41,087 nucleotides of DNA from Verrucomicrobiota bacterium (GCA_027622555.1 JAQBYJ010000048.1:1-41087); one strand, 5' to 3'. Counted from the first letter of the stretch, positions 9,254 through 17,870 are shown. Translations and numbers: made by a program. Notes: generated from the sequence alone by a model not told the origin.

Positions 9254-9317
9254 CCTGGGAACGCCAATCCCCAGCTTGCATTTAAAGACTCGGATCGCGG
9301 CGTAATGCTACTCCTGC
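9254..9317 (+). repeat. Dispersed intergenic repeat, copy 2
   Basis: Diverged copy of 7468-7530: CCTGGGAACGCCAATCCCCA at the left, then CGGATCGCGG and GCTACTCCTGC at the right. The CCAAGC/GCTTGG stem of copy 1 is weakened here. Together with the REP-like element at 9183-9234 it fills the spacer between the DUF1501 and sulfatase genes. Confidence 0.65.
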
Positions 9318-9370
9318 AGTTGCGCTTGCGAGACTGCTTTTTCTTCGGATCTAATAAGAAAAAATACTCT

Positions 9371-10741
9371 ATGAAAAATTTCCTTCTTTCACCTCTGTTC
9401 TTCATCGTCGCTTACTTGTTAAATGCTCAGGACAAGCCAAACGTCGTATTCATTCTCGCAGACGATATGGGCTATGGCGATGTCGCTGCCTACGGTTGCA
9501 GAGATATTGAAACGGCCAACCTCGATCGATTAGCCGCATCCGGTGTTCGTTTCACCAGTGGATATTCATCCCATCCTTATTGTAGCCCGATGCGGGCCGC
9601 CTTGATGGCAGGACGTTATCAACATCGGTTTGGTTACGAACGGAACATCGCCTATGATCAGCACAATATGGTTATGGGTTTACCGATAACCGAGAAGACG
9701 GTTGCTGCCAGAATGCAGGATGCGGGTTATGCAACGGGTGCCGTTGGGAAATGGCATCTAGGGGCCGCGGAGCCATTTCAGCCGAATAACCGGGGCTTTG
9801 ATTTCTGGTTCGGATTCCGAGGTGGTGGTCATCAATACTTTGCCGTGGATTTGAATATCAAACTTCACGAAAATTATTTCGCTCCACTTGAGCTCAATGG
9901 TCAGCCGAAAGGTCTGGATGGTTATTTAACCACGACACTCACCGATGGAGCGATTGGTTTTATAAAAGAAAACAAGGATAAACCATTTTTTCTCTATCTG
10001 GCTTACAATGCGCCACACGGTCCTTTGCAAGCCCCGGAGGTTTACAAACAAAAGTACTCACACATCAAAGACACCAAACGCCGCACCTACGCTGCCATGG
10101 TTCATGCACTGGACGATGAAGTGGGTCGAGTGATCAAGACGCTCGAGGATTTAAATTTGCGAAAAAACACCATCGTATGTTTCATGAGTGACAACGGTGG
10201 CCCTGAGCAGGCCAACTCCTCGGACAATGGTCCGTTGCGTGGGGGAAAAGGCGAAGTCTATGAAGGCGGAATTCGAGTCCCTTTCATGGTTTCCTGGCCA
10301 GGCAAGATAGAGGCGGGTCAGACAAACGATCACTCCGTTATGTCCATCGATCTTATGCGAACGGCTCTGGTACTGGGTGGCGCAGCTATTGAAGAGAAAC
10401 TGGAAGGTGTAAATTTACTTCCTTATGTCACGGGCAAGAAATCGGGACCACCCAACGAAGCGCTTTTCTGGCGTATGGAAAATGGAATCGATTACGCGGT
10501 TCGCAGTGGCCCGTGGAAACTTACCAAGGCGCGAGACCAGGCCGGAATACAACTTTACAATGTTGCCCAAGATATCGGCGAAACCAACAACCTCGCTTCC
10601 TCCAATCCCGAAGTACTTGGCCGTCTGATAAAACTCTACGAAGACTGGAATGCCAAAAACATACCGCCCTTCTTTCCCGGTTATCGCGAGTATCACGAAC
10701 TACTGGGCGAATTCCACCAATCCATCTCCGCGCCGCATTAA
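9371..10741 (+). CDS. Secreted type I sulfatase
   Basis: A 456-residue arylsulfatase-type enzyme with signal peptide (MKNFLLSPLFFIVAYLLNAQ). The formylglycine motif is C71-S-P-M-R75 followed by AALMAGR, and the metal-site DD is in FILADDMGYGD. Further sulfatase signatures are GKWHLG, PFFLYLAYNAPHGP and FMSDNGGP. The cysteine must be converted to formylglycine by a maturation enzyme not present in this window. I start at ATG 9371 because residues encoded upstream (from 9197) derive from intergenic repeats. It follows the DUF1501 gene and probably belongs to the same catabolic group. Sulfate ester substrate cannot be read from sequence. Confidence 0.93.
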   Translation: MKNFLLSPLFFIVAYLLNAQDKPNVVFILADDMGYGDVAAYGCRDIETANLDRLAASGVRFTSGYSSHPYCSPMRAALMAGRYQHRFGYERNIAYDQHNMVMGLPITEKTVAARMQDAGYATGAVGKWHLGAAEPFQPNNRGFDFWFGFRGGGHQYFAVDLNIKLHENYFAPLELNGQPKGLDGYLTTTLTDGAIGFIKENKDKPFFLYLAYNAPHGPLQAPEVYKQKYSHIKDTKRRTYAAMVHALDDEVGRVIKTLEDLNLRKNTIVCFMSDNGGPEQANSSDNGPLRGGKGEVYEGGIRVPFMVSWPGKIEAGQTNDHSVMSIDLMRTALVLGGAAIEEKLEGVNLLPYVTGKKSGPPNEALFWRMENGIDYAVRSGPWKLTKARDQAGIQLYNVAQDIGETNNLASSNPEVLGRLIKLYEDWNAKNIPPFFPGYREYHELLGEFHQSISAPH

Positions 10742-10743
10742 TC

Positions 10744-10770
10744 GGCTTGGTCGATGTCGTCGACAACGCC
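10744..10770 (+). repeat. REP-like element, GGTAGGGC family
   Basis: GGCTTGGTCGATGTCGTCGA followed by CAACGCC. Most positions match the hairpin at 9208-9234, and the copy can still fold through TCGA/TCGA pairing. It begins just after the sulfatase stop codon. Confidence 0.55.
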
Positions 10771-10837
10771 TTTCGCAGAAGGGAGTTTATCCCCTGGCCT
10801 TATACACGATTTTATCATGGTCCATAAATGCAATACT

Positions 10838-10897
10838 ATGATTTTGTTCTTCATAATTCTGTCTTTTTTCTTAACAGAATAATGGGTACAGAATCAT
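10838..10897 (+). repeat. Nested hairpin of four ATTCTGT-type units
   Basis: Outer arms ATGATTTTGT (10838-10847) and ACAGAATCAT (10888-10897) pair with one mismatch; inner arms ATAATTCTGT (10853-10862) and ACAGAATAAT (10874-10883) pair with one mismatch. Internal bulges are 5 and 4 nt and the apical loop is 11 nt. It lies in the 530-bp spacer 10742-11271, where I see no gene. It could be a miniature mobile element, a protein-binding array or an RNA hairpin; AT-rich stems argue against a standard terminator. Confidence 0.6.
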
Positions 10898-10998
10898 ATT
10901 TGTTTAGAACCCTTTGAAGGAGTGGCCGGACTGATGTTCGCTTTACGGTCTCGCTACTCTTTTGAGCCGTGAAAACGGGCGTGGCACAAACCAAATAT

Positions 10999-11023
10999 GT
11001 TGGAGAGGAGCTTGCTCCCGATA
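10999..11023 (+). repeat. REP-like element, TAGCTTGCT family
   Basis: TGTTGGAGAGGAGCTTGCTC followed by CCGAT. It aligns with 7552-7577 and 33589-33613 and forms a GGAGC/GCTCC stem. Confidence 0.55.
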
Positions 11024-11056
11024 ACGAAACTTTTCTGATTCACGAATCAGGATCTT

Positions 11057-11087
11057 GGCGGCATCGCGAGGACGCGATTGCCCTACC
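11057..11087 (+). repeat. REP-like element, GGTAGGGC family (inverted)
   Basis: Perfect hairpin ATCGCG-AGGA-CGCGAT flanked on the right by TGCCCTACC. It is the inverted counterpart of 9183-9201 and closely matches 32374-32401. Confidence 0.65.
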
Positions 11088-11271
11088 ATTTATGGATATT
11101 GAAGGCAGTAATCGTAATGACAAATACTCAAGGTCCGCGAATCAAGAATTGCGTTCACAAAACTCAGGTTGCCTGGAAAAATAAATTGCTTCCCTGGCGA
11201 GTCGTACTAAGCTTTGTTTTCCGTTTCGAAATCGGATTAATCTCCCCATCAATCTTATATAGGAGAATAGT

Positions 11272-12387
11272 ATGAGTTCAGTCAGAGTTTTAGTCGGTAC
11301 AAAAAAAGGTGCCTTTGTTTTAAGCTCTGATGAAGCACGGAAGGACTGGAAGGTGGCTGGGCCCTTTTTCGGTGGTTGGGAAATCTTTCACGTCAAAGGA
11401 TCGCCTGTGGACCCGAACCGCATCTACGCGTCCCAGTGTTCCGATTGGTTTGGTCAAATGATTCAGCGCTCCAATGATGGTGGCGAAACCTGGGAACCGG
11501 TTGGCAAGGCCTTCGACTACGTAGGAGAACTGGGAACTCATCAATGGTACGATGGCTCACTTAAGACTTGGCAGTTCAAGAAGGTCTGGCATCTCGAACC
11601 CTCGCTGACAGATCCGGATACGGTGTTAGCCGGTGTCGAAGATGCAGCTATCTTTAAAACCACCGATGGAGGAAACAGCTGGCTGGAACTCCCGGGATTG
11701 CGCCAGCATGGGACAGGTCCTCTCTGGCAGCCGGGAGCGGGTGGTATGTGTCTTCACACCATCATTCAGGATCCTTTAAACCCGGATCGCATTTTCATTG
11801 CCATCTCCGCAGCTGGAGCGTTCAGGTCCGACGACGCTGGGGTGAGCTGGAAGCCGATCAATCAAGGTTTGCATTCCGAATACATTCCAAACCCGACAGC
11901 AGAAGTAGGCCATTGTGTGCATCGGATCGCGCAACATCCTGCTCGTCCTGATGTGATCTTTATGCAGAAACATTGGGATGTCATGCGCAGTGATGATGCC
12001 GGAGAGAACTGGCATGAGATCAGTGGAAACTTGCCGAGTGATTTTGGGTTTCCCATTGAGGTCCACGCTCACGAGCCAGATACGGTTTACGTCATTCCTA
12101 TCAAGAGCGACTCGGAGCATTTCCCGCCCGAAGGAAAATTACGCGTCTACCGAAGTCGTATGGGTGGCAATGAATGGGAGCCTTTGATCAATGGTCTTCC
12201 TCAGGATAGCTGTTATGTGAATGTCCTTCGCGATGCGACCGCCGTCGATTCTTTCGATTCCTGCGGCATCTATTTCGGAACTACTGGTGGACAAGTCTAC
12301 TGCTCATCTGATTCCGGGGACAACTGGATTCCCATCGTTAGAGATTTGCCTGCCGTGTATTCGGTGGAAGTTCAAACGCTCCCATGA
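11272..12387 (+). CDS. Cytosolic Asp-box (BNR/sialidase-like) beta-propeller
   Basis: A 371-residue protein with five Asp-box motifs: SNDGGETW (67-74), TTDGGNSW (130-137), SDDAGVSW (186-193), SDDAGENW (240-247) and SSDSGDNW (345-352). They indicate a sialidase/VPS10-type beta-propeller. I see no signal peptide, so it is probably cytosolic, and no clear sialidase catalytic set (the RIP motif and Tyr/Glu pair are not apparent), so a glycosidase name is not justified. It is preceded by AGGAGA about 8 bases upstream of ATG, one of the better ribosome sites in the window. Its stop overlaps the start of the MoaD-like gene by four bases (ATGA), implying coupled translation and a shared function. Confidence 0.85.
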   Translation: MSSVRVLVGTKKGAFVLSSDEARKDWKVAGPFFGGWEIFHVKGSPVDPNRIYASQCSDWFGQMIQRSNDGGETWEPVGKAFDYVGELGTHQWYDGSLKTWQFKKVWHLEPSLTDPDTVLAGVEDAAIFKTTDGGNSWLELPGLRQHGTGPLWQPGAGGMCLHTIIQDPLNPDRIFIAISAAGAFRSDDAGVSWKPINQGLHSEYIPNPTAEVGHCVHRIAQHPARPDVIFMQKHWDVMRSDDAGENWHEISGNLPSDFGFPIEVHAHEPDTVYVIPIKSDSEHFPPEGKLRVYRSRMGGNEWEPLINGLPQDSCYVNVLRDATAVDSFDSCGIYFGTTGGQVYCSSDSGDNWIPIVRDLPAVYSVEVQTLP

Positions 12388-12680
12388 TCCGAGTTATTAT
12401 TCCATTTCACCTTCAGGCTTTGGCTTCTGTTGGATGGGAGGTGGAGCTCGATGTTGAAGACCCGATTACTCAAACGTCGGTTCTAGATGAGCTGGAATCG
12501 CAGTATCCTGTTTTGAAAGGAACCATTCGGGATTCTATTAGCAAACAGCGCAGACCTCTTCTGCGGTTTTTTGCCTGTGATCAGGATCTCACTCATGTGC
12601 CGGAGGATGCAATTTTACCTAAGCCGGTTATCAATGGAACCCAACCGTTAATTATTCTTGGAGCCATTGCTGGCGGATAA
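12384..12680 (+). CDS. MoaD/ThiS-like ubiquitin-fold protein ending in Gly-Gly
   Basis: The 98-residue protein starts [13 protein letters not shown], contains [18 protein letters not shown], has a late strand before a loop ([20 protein letters not shown]) and ends exactly in Gly-Gly. This is the layout of beta-grasp sulfur carriers MoaD and ThiS, whose C-terminal Gly is adenylated and thiocarboxylated by an E1-like enzyme. No moaE, thiG, thiF/moeB or other sulfur-transfer gene is nearby. Instead, the gene overlaps the upstream beta-propeller gene by four bases. It may be a sulfur carrier for an unrecognised pathway or a small protein modifier acting with the propeller; both are inference. The family call rests on fold pattern and the GG tail. 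Confidence 0.75.
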   Translation: MIRVIIPFHLQALASVGWEVELDVEDPITQTSVLDELESQYPVLKGTIRDSISKQRRPLLRFFACDQDLTHVPEDAILPKPVINGTQPLIILGAIAGG

Positions 12681-12698
12681 ATCGAAACGGAAAAGTTC

Positions 12699-13442
12699 CT
12701 ACTTCTGCTGCCCGACCGCCCAGACCATTCCGCCGTAAATATGCTGGAGGAAAGCTTCATCCTTATAGGATTCGGCGATGTGCCCGATCGCCGTGTAAAA
12801 TACGCGCGCCCCTTCAAACTCATGATACCAGGCGATCGGGTGGTAGTCGCCCATCGCATTTTCTTTGCTGGGTGTGTAGGTTTTCTCATCCACCGTGAGG
12901 ACTACGTTCAAACTAGCTGGCAGTGGTGCTTCGAACTCATACCATTCGTCTGTCCAGAGCCACTTGTCTGGCAGGTGCATGCAGCCTGGGAAATCTTTGT
13001 CTACTACAGACATGACTCCCGTTTGCTTCACCGGATGTTTGACGAACAATCGACCCATCAGCTCGTTCCACCACAACCAATGTTTGGGTTCATTGCGCGT
13101 GGCGGATGCCCCATGAACACCGACAATCGCACCGCCGTTGTGAATATACGCCTGAAATTCTTCGCGCTTTTTCTCATTCAGTTCACAGGCATTCGCACTT
13201 ATAAATACGATGACATCAAAGTCCGCGAATGTTTGCTGAGCGAATTGTTTTTCGGTATCTACAAAGGTGAGAGAGAAGAAGTGTTTATCCGCCAATGCTT
13301 CAAACGACTCCCTAGCAACCGGCACGCATGGGTAGTGCCAAGTGTCGTGTGCGTCGGCAAAGACGAGTGCTTTGAATTGTGCGGCCTGGAGCTGGGATAA
13401 CGAAAGGAACGAAAAGGTGAGAATCAGCGTAAGGCTTTTCAT
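12699..13442 (-). CDS. Exported ThuA-domain protein
   Basis: A 247-residue protein with signal peptide (MKSLTLILTFSFLSLSQLQA) and a ThuA-like domain of the class I glutamine amidotransferase-like fold: FADFDVIVFISAN, GGAIVGVHGASAT, WWNELMGRLFVKHP, YHPIAWYHEFEGARVFYTAIGH. ThuA-domain proteins are abundant in PVC bacteria and linked to carbohydrate utilisation (the name comes from trehalose utilisation in rhizobia), usually as exported proteins of unproven activity. It converges with the propeller/MoaD operon with an 18-bp gap and no obvious terminator. Confidence 0.88.
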   Translation of the reverse strand: MKSLTLILTFSFLSLSQLQAAQFKALVFADAHDTWHYPCVPVARESFEALADKHFFSLTFVDTEKQFAQQTFADFDVIVFISANACELNEKKREEFQAYIHNGGAIVGVHGASATRNEPKHWLWWNELMGRLFVKHPVKQTGVMSVVDKDFPGCMHLPDKWLWTDEWYEFEAPLPASLNVVLTVDEKTYTPSKENAMGDYHPIAWYHEFEGARVFYTAIGHIAESYKDEAFLQHIYGGMVWAVGQQK

Positions 13443-13576
13443 AAGTGCTTAAAGTTTTCCTAAGGATTATGGAGAGTCGAAGTTATTTATGCGAAATAAA
13501 TGGATTCAGTGCTACTCCTTAAATTTCCACTCATCCTATTGACCTTGTTCAATAGTTTATTCAGCCTTGGTGCGAT

Positions 13577-14211
13577 ATGAAGTATCTCCTTCCTTCTTTC
13601 ACAATTAGCCCAATTCTTATTCTGGTCGTGAGTCTTCTAAGCTCCGGACTTGGCGTGTCTGCGCAGAGCGGAGGTGAATATTCCGTCCACAAAGATTTGG
13701 TTTATTCGAAAACAGATCGAGAGCTGACGTTGGACCTGTTGGTACCTCAAGGATCAGAGAAACCGGTTCCCTGTGTGATAGTCATTCAGGGCGGTGGATT
13801 CAGGCCACAAAATGGACAGAGGTTTAAGCCGTCTGCTATCTACCTGGCTGAACACGGTTATGCCGCGGCTTTGATTTCTTACCGAGGGAGTCCGGATCAC
13901 CATTATATGGATACCATAGCAGATACCAAAACGGGGAATGGATTGGTCCTTCGTTTAAGTCAAAGAATCGGCATTGGCAAAGAGCCTCTGCAATTAATCA
14001 CATCGACAAAAATGATCCAGCTATGCTTTTTCTTCATTGTAAGGACGATTCGACGGTCCCTTGGTTACAATCTCAGGAAATGCACGAAAAGATGAAGGCC
14101 GCCGGAATCGAATCTTCAACTGTATATTATGAAACGGGTGGCCATGGATACAAAGACTTGGGTGAAAAACCAAAGGCTGAAATGGTCCGATTTTTCCAGA
14201 AACATCTTTGA
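13577..14211 (+). pseudogene. Internally deleted secreted alpha/beta-hydrolase (esterase)
   Basis: The N-terminal part (from ATG 13577, signal peptide, then VPCVIVIQGGGFRPQNGQRF and YLAEHGYAAALISYRGSPDH) is the start of a BD-FAE/esterase-type hydrolase. The C-terminal part is in another frame: WIGPSFKSKNRHWQRASAI, then NHIDKNDPAMLFLHCKDDST and VYYETGGHGY, i.e. the Asp and His of the triad. Between them (about 13930-13940) the segment that should hold the GxSxG nucleophile elbow is missing and the frame changes. About 210 codons remain where 270-300 are usual. I read this as one gene inactivated by a deletion of around 200 bp or more plus frame loss. The remnant converges with the sulfatase at 14228. 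Confidence 0.8.
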
Positions 14212-14227
14212 GGAGGGTGATCCGTCT

Positions 14228-16024
14228 TCAGGGCAATCGCTCCACTTCGACATAGTAAGCTCCGCGCGAACGCCCATTGTCGTCATAAAACCAGGTCTGC
14301 ATGCGGGCGCTTCCTTTGGGTAATTTGATAACCATTTCCACCACTTTCGCATCGGGTGGAATGACGATTTCTTTTTCAATATTGCCGACTTGGATCTTCG
14401 CCCGAGTGGCCAACAGTTTTGCTGCCTCAACCGGATGCCAGGATGTTTCTGGAGGCTCCAGGTAATCGGCATGTTCGTTGATGGCCAATCCGCTTTCCTC
14501 CGGCCAGCGTCGCAAGCGAAACGCATAACGGCCTGCTTGTTCCACGCTTACCCGCCACCATCCGTTCTGCAAAGGTCCCGATACCACATGCGTATGCGCC
14601 CAGGGCATGTCTCGCTGCTCACCGCTTTCGTTGTTCCAGTAATAGGATGTAAGGAGCGTTGGATTTTCGCTTTTGGATCCAAGAAGCAATTCACAATCAC
14701 GGCTGTGATTCTCTGATGCATCTTCCCACCAGCGATTGTAGTCCTGGGTAAGTGTGCGAACGATATCCGGTTGATTTTCTGCGAGGTTGTTCTCCTGTCC
14801 CGGATCGGAAATAATATCGTAGAGTTCCATTTCATTGACGAGTCGCCAGCGTTCGGTCATTACCGCCGTGCGTGACCATTTGGTCGGTGTTTCGTTTGTA
14901 AGTTGTAGGTCGCTAACAATGGTTCGCTCCGGCCATTCATTCCCTGATTGATTGAGCAAGGGGACAAGGCTTCGACCATCCAGTTTCACACCGGCAGGAT
15001 TAGCGATGTTACAAAGTTCAGTAAGAGTTGGCATTAGGTCGTAATGAGTGGTTAGGGTGTCGACATCGCGTCCACCTCCGATTCCTCCGTCAGGCCATCG
15101 TATGAAACAGGGAACCCGATGACCACCCTCGTAGGGCGAACCTTTTTTCCCGCGCATGCCTGCATTGAATCCAACGACCCCACTTTCTGGGTACATGATG
15201 CCGCGGGAGGTTCCGTTGTCCGTCATGAAAATCAGGATGGTGTTCTCGCGAATACCCAGGTCGGTCAGTGCTTGGTCGAGTCGGCCAATCGCTTCGTCTA
15301 TTGCAGCAATCATGCCATAGAAATTTTCCTCCGGCACTTCGGTCGGTCGATTGCGGTATGGCTCTGTATATTTTTCTGGCACCTGGAAAGGACTGTGTGG
15401 AGCGTTCAATGGCAAATAGACGAACTTGGGTTCATCCTGTTTTTCAGCCAGAAATTCGATAGCGTGGTCTATCCAGACATCGGTGCAGTAACCATTCTGT
15501 TTTTCCCAGGTTCCGTTATGCAGGTAGTGGTCGTCGAAGTAATCGTTTAACCACCAATCGGGAACATGGCCGACCACGCCACCCCCGTGAGTCAGAACCT
15601 CATCGAATCCCTGATCCTGGGGACGATAGGGAAAATTGTCACCGCCATGCCATTTCCCGAACAGTGCGGTACGATACCCTCCGGCTTTAAAAACTTCCCC
15701 GAGGGTTACCTCATCCGGATGCAGTAGGCAACGTCCCATCACTACGTGCCAGAGCCCTGTTCGCTGGGCAGTCCTGCCTGTCATTAGGGCCGCTCGCGTG
15801 GGAGCACAGCCTGAATTGACATGAAAATCGGTGAAACGGACACTCTCCCCATGGAGCTGATCAATATTCGGAGTTCGCAGGACGGGATTGCCATGACAGG
15901 ACAGATCTCCGTATCCCTGATCATCCGTCATGATAAGGACCACGTTTGGTTTTTGTTCAGCGAAAACGGATCCAGCGGGCCAGAGCATTGCAAGTGTAAG
16001 GCTGATAATCCGAAAAGATCTCAT
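14228..16024 (-). CDS. Secreted type I sulfatase with C-terminal accessory domain
   Basis: A 598-residue protein with signal peptide (MRSFRIISLTLAMLWPAGSV), formylglycine motif C73-A-P-T-R77 followed by AALMTGR, metal-site DD in LIMTDDQGYGD, FGKWHGGDN, LPLNAPHSPF and FMTDNGT. After the catalytic core (to about 455) comes a beta-rich tail of about 140 residues (WWRVSVEQAGRYAFRLRRWP, YYVEVERLP), an accessory region seen in some PVC arylsulfatases that may bind substrate. ATG 16022-16024 is the only start consistent with the leader. It is convergent with the decayed esterase and divergent from a sulfatase remnant just upstream. Confidence 0.92.
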   Translation of the reverse strand: MRSFRIISLTLAMLWPAGSVFAEQKPNVVLIMTDDQGYGDLSCHGNPVLRTPNIDQLHGESVRFTDFHVNSGCAPTRAALMTGRTAQRTGLWHVVMGRCLLHPDEVTLGEVFKAGGYRTALFGKWHGGDNFPYRPQDQGFDEVLTHGGGVVGHVPDWWLNDYFDDHYLHNGTWEKQNGYCTDVWIDHAIEFLAEKQDEPKFVYLPLNAPHSPFQVPEKYTEPYRNRPTEVPEENFYGMIAAIDEAIGRLDQALTDLGIRENTILIFMTDNGTSRGIMYPESGVVGFNAGMRGKKGSPYEGGHRVPCFIRWPDGGIGGGRDVDTLTTHYDLMPTLTELCNIANPAGVKLDGRSLVPLLNQSGNEWPERTIVSDLQLTNETPTKWSRTAVMTERWRLVNEMELYDIISDPGQENNLAENQPDIVRTLTQDYNRWWEDASENHSRDCELLLGSKSENPTLLTSYYWNNESGEQRDMPWAHTHVVSGPLQNGWWRVSVEQAGRYAFRLRRWPEESGLAINEHADYLEPPETSWHPVEAAKLLATRAKIQVGNIEKEIVIPPDAKVVEMVIKLPKGSARMQTWFYDDNGRSRGAYYVEVERLP

Positions 16025-16069
16025 GATTAAATCCAGCCGGTTGATAGGCTTCCTGTCAATTGAGTCCTA

Positions 16070-16357
16070 TTGGCCATTCTTTTCATGCAAGCTTGTCATC
16101 TACAGGATTCCTGGACTTCGAAACCAGAACTGGAATGGTCGGTGGTGCAAATCGTTCAGACGCTCGAACATGCGGGTGTTCTCGAAAACGCGATCGTTGG
16201 ATTCACAAGCGATAATGATCCATGGACAAAGCATGTCTTCTACTTTCGTCAAGCGACCGCTTATGGAAGCGGCGACTATAAAAAACATTTTCTGAGGGAG
16301 CGTAACCGGGCGTATGAGCAAGCAAACGTTGCGATCGAGAATTTGAAGCGCTTATGA
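16070..16357 (+). pseudogene. Sulfatase remnant
   Basis: The frame 16070-16357 contains ELEWSVVQIVQTLEHAGVLE and GFTSDNDPW, which match the central sulfatase segment (D/E-W-S-VGQ-V-TL...GVL-NT-V-FTSDNGPW). This is followed directly by KHVFYFRQATAYGSGDYKKH, resembling a later segment (FYYRG..L.A.R.G.YK.HF), and a short tail. The N-terminal half with the formylglycine motif and most of the C-terminal half are absent, and the conserved DNG is DND. It is a degraded gene with several internal deletions, not a functional protein. A perfect hairpin CTCCTA-GCCT-TAGGAG lies at 16370-16385 after its stop, without a T-run. Confidence 0.7.
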
Positions 16358-16418
16358 ATTGCGGTGGCTCTCCTAGCCTTAGGAGATTCTCATGACAATT
16401 ACCGTCTAGCGTGATCGG

Positions 16419-17870
16419 CTACACCTTTTTCGCTGAAGGAACTTCGAAGCCCTTCCGGTTCTCGTCTTGCAGCAATGCATTGGCTTTTCTTGCAAACGCA
16501 CCGGTGTGACGTTCCTTCTTTGGATCGAACGTGAGCCATGGACCCACGATATATTCGGTTCCATCCTGAGGCAATCCTACACCTGTTTCCATGACCGCGT
16601 GGAGGGTCGAAAAATGGTCGTAGGCGTCGGAATTGTCACCAAAGCGTCCGGCCTTTTTGTTAAAGGGTACGCTTTTGCCGAGGCGGTAAGAATTGTTCAT
16701 GAGGTGACCCATTACGCAGGCGTTGTGTGCTTCCACCACGTTGCCATTGGCCATCTCGGGTTTGCCGGCACGGCACGCCGCGATAAAAGCTCCCCAGTTG
16801 CCGCCAGGTGTCACATGTCCGTCGGGCAAGTCCAAAGGCTCGCCTTCTGTGCTTCCTTTGGCATAGTACAGGTCGCGAATAATCCGGCCACCGTCTTCAA
16901 AGTAATATTCATTTTCAACCTGCCGTTCGTAGCCTTCGTAGTTCACATTGCGCACATTGAAAAACACCTGCTGTCCATTGGGATATTCGGCAATGGCAAA
17001 CATCGTATTCGGTGTTTCACCCTGATCTTGCCATTGGAATCGTCCACCCAATGCCATCACTCTAACCGGATGCGTTTGATCTTTATCCAGTGCCCAACGA
17101 GCCACATCCAATTGGTGGGTTCCCTGGTTGTTCATGTCACCATTCCCCGTTGGCCAAAACCAGTGCCAATTATAATGCACATAGTTGGCATGGTAGTCGT
17201 CCAGCTGTGCGGGACCACGCCAGAGGTTCCAGTCCAGGTTCTTGGGAGCGGCACCTGTCGTTTGGAATCCGATGCCATCGCGTGGTTTGCAGCAATAACC
17301 GTATGAAATTTTCAATTTCCCAAACTTGTCGGCTTGAATCGCTTCGTGAAGGCCCGCGATGGATGCCTCACTCCGACGCTGAGTTCCGTGCTGGATTACG
17401 ACACCGTATTTTTCCTGGGCTGCAACGGCCACTCGGCCCTCGGCAACATCGTGACTCATAGGCTTTTCCACGTATACATGTTTGCCGGCTTGCGCCGCCC
17501 AAATGGTGATAAGTGTATGCCAATGGTTGGGAGTAGCGACCGAAACTGCGTCCAGGTTGGGATCCTCCAATGCCTTCCGCACATCCGATAGGCCTTTGCA
17601 ATTGAAGGTACCGGTTACCCGCTTTTTCAGATCAGCCATTTTTTCGGCCAGCACATCGGCATCCGGATCAACCAGGTAAGCAATCTCAACATTGTCTTGC
17701 TCCAACCAGCCGGATACATGGCTTTTCCCCCGTCCATGTAGACCGACCACAGCAATGCGGAGTCTGTCATTTGCGCCCAGGACGGCCTGGGATGCTCGTG
17801 TCCCACAGATAAGAAGCGAGGACCCAATAGCGGTTTGTTTTAAAAATTGTCTACGATTTGTTGCGAACAT
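16419..17870 (-). CDS. Tat-exported Gfo/Idh/MocA family oxidoreductase
   Basis: A 483-residue protein starting at ATG 17868-17870 (MFATNRRQFLKQTAIGSSLL), a twin-arginine leader; an upstream in-frame start at 17930 would bury it and is rejected. The NAD(P)-binding Rossmann fold follows (RIAVVGLHGRGKSHVSG), with YLVDPD, VSVATPNHWH and the family EKP motif (HVYVEKPMSH). The C-terminal domain has NWHWFWPTGNGDMNNQGTHQ, typical of the PVC-rich exported subgroup. Members oxidise or epimerise sugars, inositols or their derivatives and carry a tightly bound cofactor through the Tat pathway. Placement among sulfatases fits carbohydrate catabolism. Precise substrate unknown. Confidence 0.92.
   Translation of the reverse strand: MFATNRRQFLKQTAIGSSLLICGTRASQAVLGANDRLRIAVVGLHGRGKSHVSGWLEQDNVEIAYLVDPDADVLAEKMADLKKRVTGTFNCKGLSDVRKALEDPNLDAVSVATPNHWHTLITIWAAQAGKHVYVEKPMSHDVAEGRVAVAAQEKYGVVIQHGTQRRSEASIAGLHEAIQADKFGKLKISYGYCCKPRDGIGFQTTGAAPKNLDWNLWRGPAQLDDYHANYVHYNWHWFWPTGNGDMNNQGTHQLDVARWALDKDQTHPVRVMALGGRFQWQDQGETPNTMFAIAEYPNGQQVFFNVRNVNYEGYERQVENEYYFEDGGRIIRDLYYAKGSTEGEPLDLPDGHVTPGGNWGAFIAACRAGKPEMANGNVVEAHNACVMGHLMNNSYRLGKSVPFNKKAGRFGDNSDAYDHFSTLHAVMETGVGLPQDGTEYIVGPWLTFDPKKERHTGAFARKANALLQDENRKGFEVPSAKKV

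Noticed and set aside
10969-11184. 71-codon open frame in the 530-bp spacer
   Set aside because: It runs across REP-like elements (10999-11023 and 11057-11087) with no coding character; better explained as non-coding repeats.
11272-12387. Sialidase (neuraminidase) assignment for the Asp-box protein
   Set aside because: Asp boxes alone mark the propeller fold; catalytic sialidase residues and a signal peptide are not visible.
12741-13400. 219-codon open frame on the plus strand
   Set aside because: Exact antisense of the ThuA-domain gene, which has a signal peptide and conserved motifs.
16467-17306. 279-codon open frame on the plus strand
   Set aside because: Antisense shadow of the Gfo/Idh/MocA oxidoreductase; no signal or family pattern of its own.
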